DNA of 64,000 bases from Clostridium tetanomorphum. GTDB lineage: Bacteria > Bacillota > Clostridia > Clostridiales > Clostridiaceae. The notes beneath the pieces are model-generated. The model searched no databases and was not told the DNA's origin. It saw only the letters and a list, made by a program, of their open reading frames with translations. The position numbers and the translations under genes were made by a program. The first letter of the stretch is position 1; every line of letters begins with the position of its first letter. The DNA is taken from the NCBI RefSeq assembly GCF_017873215.1, contig NZ_JAGGKA010000008.1:115124-179123 (forward strand), read 5' to 3'. Below, piece by piece: positions 62,109 to 64,000 of the stretch.

Positions 62109-63833
62109 ATGTTACAGGATATAAAGATATTATTAGGGAATCACAGTAAAAAACTTAGAAAACCTATAATTTTGTTAACTATAGATAGTTTATTTAACAT
62201 GTTTTTTTATTCAATGTTGTATTTTGTACTTTTGGATTTAATTAGCTCCCAATTAAGTTTCTCTAAAATTAAAAATTATACTATTGCAATGGTGATAGCT
62301 TTTATGACTAGGGCTATAATCAATGCCGTAGGATATACAGGAATACAGGCTAGAGGAGCGAGAGGTATTGAGAGTATGCGTATATCCCTAGGAGATCACA
62401 TTAGAAATATAAATTTAGGATTTTTTAATAAAAACAGTATAGGAAGTTTATCTAATATAATGACCAATGATTTGCAGGATTTTGAAAAAATAATAACTCA
62501 CAATACCAGTGATTTAATAAAAACAGTGGTTCTTAGTGCTTATCTTCTTATAATAACATTTTTTATTGATACTCAGTTAGCTATTATTCAACTAGGGATT
62601 GTACTTGTGTCTATACCTATTATCTTAGCAGGAGGGCGCAAAGTTGCTAAAGTAGGTAAGGAAAAGAAGATAGTAATGAATGAAGTTATATCAAGAATGG
62701 TTGAATATCTTAGTGGTATACAGGTGTTTAAAGCACATAATTTAGTAGGTGAAAAGTTTGAAAGACTTGAAAAATCCTTTAGAGATTTTAAAAGAGAAAG
62801 TATAAGAACAGAAGTTTCAATTGTTCCCTTTGTACTTGTATTTCAGATAATAGTAGATTTAAGTTTTCCTATACTACTTATTATAGGTACAGCGAAATTT
62901 GGAGTAGCCAGTATTGGTAAAAAAGAGTTTTTAACATTTATTATAATAAATATAGCACTTACAAATATAATAAGAGCTTTTGCGGCTCAATATGGAAGTT
63001 TTAGATATCTTAAATTGGCAACAGAAAAATTAATAGGAATCTATAATCATCCAGAAATGAGCTACAAATATGAAGAGGTAGACTTTGAAAATTATGATAT
63101 ACAATTTGATAATGTAAGTTTTGAGTATGAAAAGGGAGAAAACACTATTAATAATTTAAGCTTTAAAGCAGAGGAAGGAACTATGACAGCATTGGTAGGA
63201 CCTTCTGGATCAGGAAAAACTACAATTACAAGTCTTATAGCTAGATTTTGGGATGCAAGTAAAGGAACAATAAAAATAGGTGGACAGGATATAAAGAATA
63301 TAAATCCAGATTCATTATTAAAGCATATAAGTATGGTATTTCAGGATGTGTATCTTTTAAATGATACCATATACAATAATATAAAATTAGGAAATCCTAA
63401 TGCTACAGAAGAAGAGGTAATAGAAGCGGCAAGGATTACAAATTGTCATGAATTTATAGAAAAACTAGAAGATAAATATGGAACCATGGTAGGGGAAGGT
63501 GGTTCAACTTTATCAGGAGGAGAAAAACAAAGAATATCCATAGCAAGAGCTATATTAAAAGATGCACCTATAGTATTGTTAGATGAAGCCACTGCTTCTT
63601 TAGACGCAGATAATGAGTTTGAAATTAGAAAAGCCATAAAAAAACTTACAACAAATAAAACTGTAATAGTAATAGCACACAGATTAAACACTATAAAAGA
63701 TGCGGATCAAATTATAGTATTAAATGCAGGTCAAATAGAAGAGGTGGGCAGCCACGAAAAATTAATAGAAAATAAAAAGAGATACTACAATATGTATAAT
63801 GAAATGGAAAGGGCGCAAAACTGTGCACTCTAA
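62109..63833 (+). CDS. ABC transporter with fused membrane and ATPase domains, subunit 2 (YbtQ/IrtB-like)
   Basis: 574 residues; ATG 62109 follows the previous stop by 1 base with AGGAGGGG inside that gene's end. Six membrane helices, then Walker A GPSGSGKTT, Q-loop MVFQDVY, signature LSGGEKQRIS, Walker B IVLLDEATASLDADNE and switch histidine AHRL. Here the D-loop is the usual ASLD, so the pair has one standard and one variant site, as heterodimeric ABC transporters do. It forms a heterodimer with the protein at 60362. Confidence 0.92.
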   Translation: MLQDIKILLGNHSKKLRKPIILLTIDSLFNMFFYSMLYFVLLDLISSQLSFSKIKNYTIAMVIAFMTRAIINAVGYTGIQARGARGIESMRISLGDHIRNINLGFFNKNSIGSLSNIMTNDLQDFEKIITHNTSDLIKTVVLSAYLLIITFFIDTQLAIIQLGIVLVSIPIILAGGRKVAKVGKEKKIVMNEVISRMVEYLSGIQVFKAHNLVGEKFERLEKSFRDFKRESIRTEVSIVPFVLVFQIIVDLSFPILLIIGTAKFGVASIGKKEFLTFIIINIALTNIIRAFAAQYGSFRYLKLATEKLIGIYNHPEMSYKYEEVDFENYDIQFDNVSFEYEKGENTINNLSFKAEEGTMTALVGPSGSGKTTITSLIARFWDASKGTIKIGGQDIKNINPDSLLKHISMVFQDVYLLNDTIYNNIKLGNPNATEEEVIEAARITNCHEFIEKLEDKYGTMVGEGGSTLSGGEKQRISIARAILKDAPIVLLDEATASLDADNEFEIRKAIKKLTTNKTVIVIAHRLNTIKDADQIIVLNAGQIEEVGSHEKLIENKKRYYNMYNEMERAQNCAL

Positions 63834-63862
63834 AAAAGTGTATCTTTTAGTAAATGGTAAAG

Positions 63863-63906
63863 AAAGAGAAGAGAAGATAATAATTTAATCTTTTCTTCTC
63901 TTTTAT
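63863..63906 (+). terminator. Terminator after the ABC pair
   Basis: AGAGAAGAGAAGAT pairs with ATCTTTTCTTCTCT across a short AT loop, followed by TTTATTG. Confidence 0.75.
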
Positions 63907-63922
63907 TGTCTATAAATAAAAC

Positions 63923-63939
63923 CACCTGCTATGCAGGTG
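63923..63939. repeat. Perfect hairpin near the window end
   Basis: CACCTGC and GCAGGTG pair around TAT, with no T run. Too little sequence follows to say what it belongs to. Confidence 0.4.
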
Positions 63940-64000
63940 TGTTCAGAAAAGCTTAAGCGTTGAAAAAAAACACCTCACTTTGATAGAATAGATATGGTTT

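Noticed and set aside
1..64000. tRNA, rRNA or prophage genes
   Set aside because: None was recognised on either strand by eye; a covariance-model scan was not possible here, so a single divergent tRNA could have been missed.

Overview
The base composition is strongly AT-rich, Shine-Dalgarno sites of the AGGAGG type precede most genes, and TTG or GTG starts are common. Together with a ger spore-germination operon, a GntP/glycerate kinase cluster, ECF metal transport and flagellar-type chemoreceptor promoters, this points to a spore-forming, motile, anaerobic Firmicute, most likely Clostridium sensu stricto. The species is an inference and I cannot fix it from the sequence. I saw no rRNA, tRNA, CRISPR array, intact insertion sequence or prophage.

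Layout. 0-5 kb: end of an OPT oligopeptide transporter overlapping a PqqD-like gene, then a three-gene nickel/cobalt ECF importer (cbiM-cbiQ-cbiO). 5-9 kb: small accessory genes (AraC/GyrI regulator, cysteine-rich protein, two acetyltransferases, a CPBP protease broken by a poly-T frameshift). 9.3-15.3 kb: a two-component and peptide-type ABC transporter locus (response regulator, ATPase, two permeases of which one has an in-frame TAG, second ATPase, third permease, histidine kinase). 15.3-17.8 kb: a UvrC-like protein lacking the usual C-terminal half, then a decayed zone with gene remnants (including a HerA-type ATPase fragment), structured hairpins and small dispersed repeats. 17.8-21.3 kb: a TetR regulator with palindromic operators and its likely target, a membrane protein, and a TipA-like MerR regulator with a duplicated ligand-binding segment. 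21.4-27.7 kb: DUF4317 protein, a very large HEAT-repeat protein that looks frameshifted near its end, and an unknown protein with a DGHHK motif. 27.8-35.9 kb: sugar-dehydrogenase-like beta-propeller, orphan solute-binding lipoprotein, membrane-anchored hydrolase, a 59-residue GreA-N-like mini-protein ending in a 104-bp structured element, glutamine-amidotransferase-type hydrolase, MATE exporter and XRE-TPR regulator.

36-51.4 kb: two close chemoreceptor paralogues with identical sigma-28-like promoters enclose a minus-strand block: gerA/B/C-type germination operon, glycerate uptake and phosphorylation (gntP-glxK) with its CdaR regulator, and a two-gene operon pairing an HSP90-family ATPase with a helical-repeat partner. 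51.6-58.9 kb: a methyltransferase followed by an alpha-glucoside operon (LacI regulator, ROK glucokinase, GH13 alpha-glucosidase, PTS EIICB, endonuclease/exonuclease/phosphatase-family protein), with a perfect 44-bp palindrome carrying a LacI-type operator and a second operator upstream of the glucosidase. 59-64 kb: an AraC regulator, a canonical Fur box and a heterodimeric ABC transporter, an arrangement like YbtA-YbtPQ iron uptake.

The least-explained items are the HSP90/helical-repeat pair, the OPT-PqqD pair, three families of small structured repeats between about 6.7 and 27.7 kb, the cloverleaf-like element at 31.8 kb, the GreA-N mini-protein and the duplicated TipAS regulator with a probable internal start.
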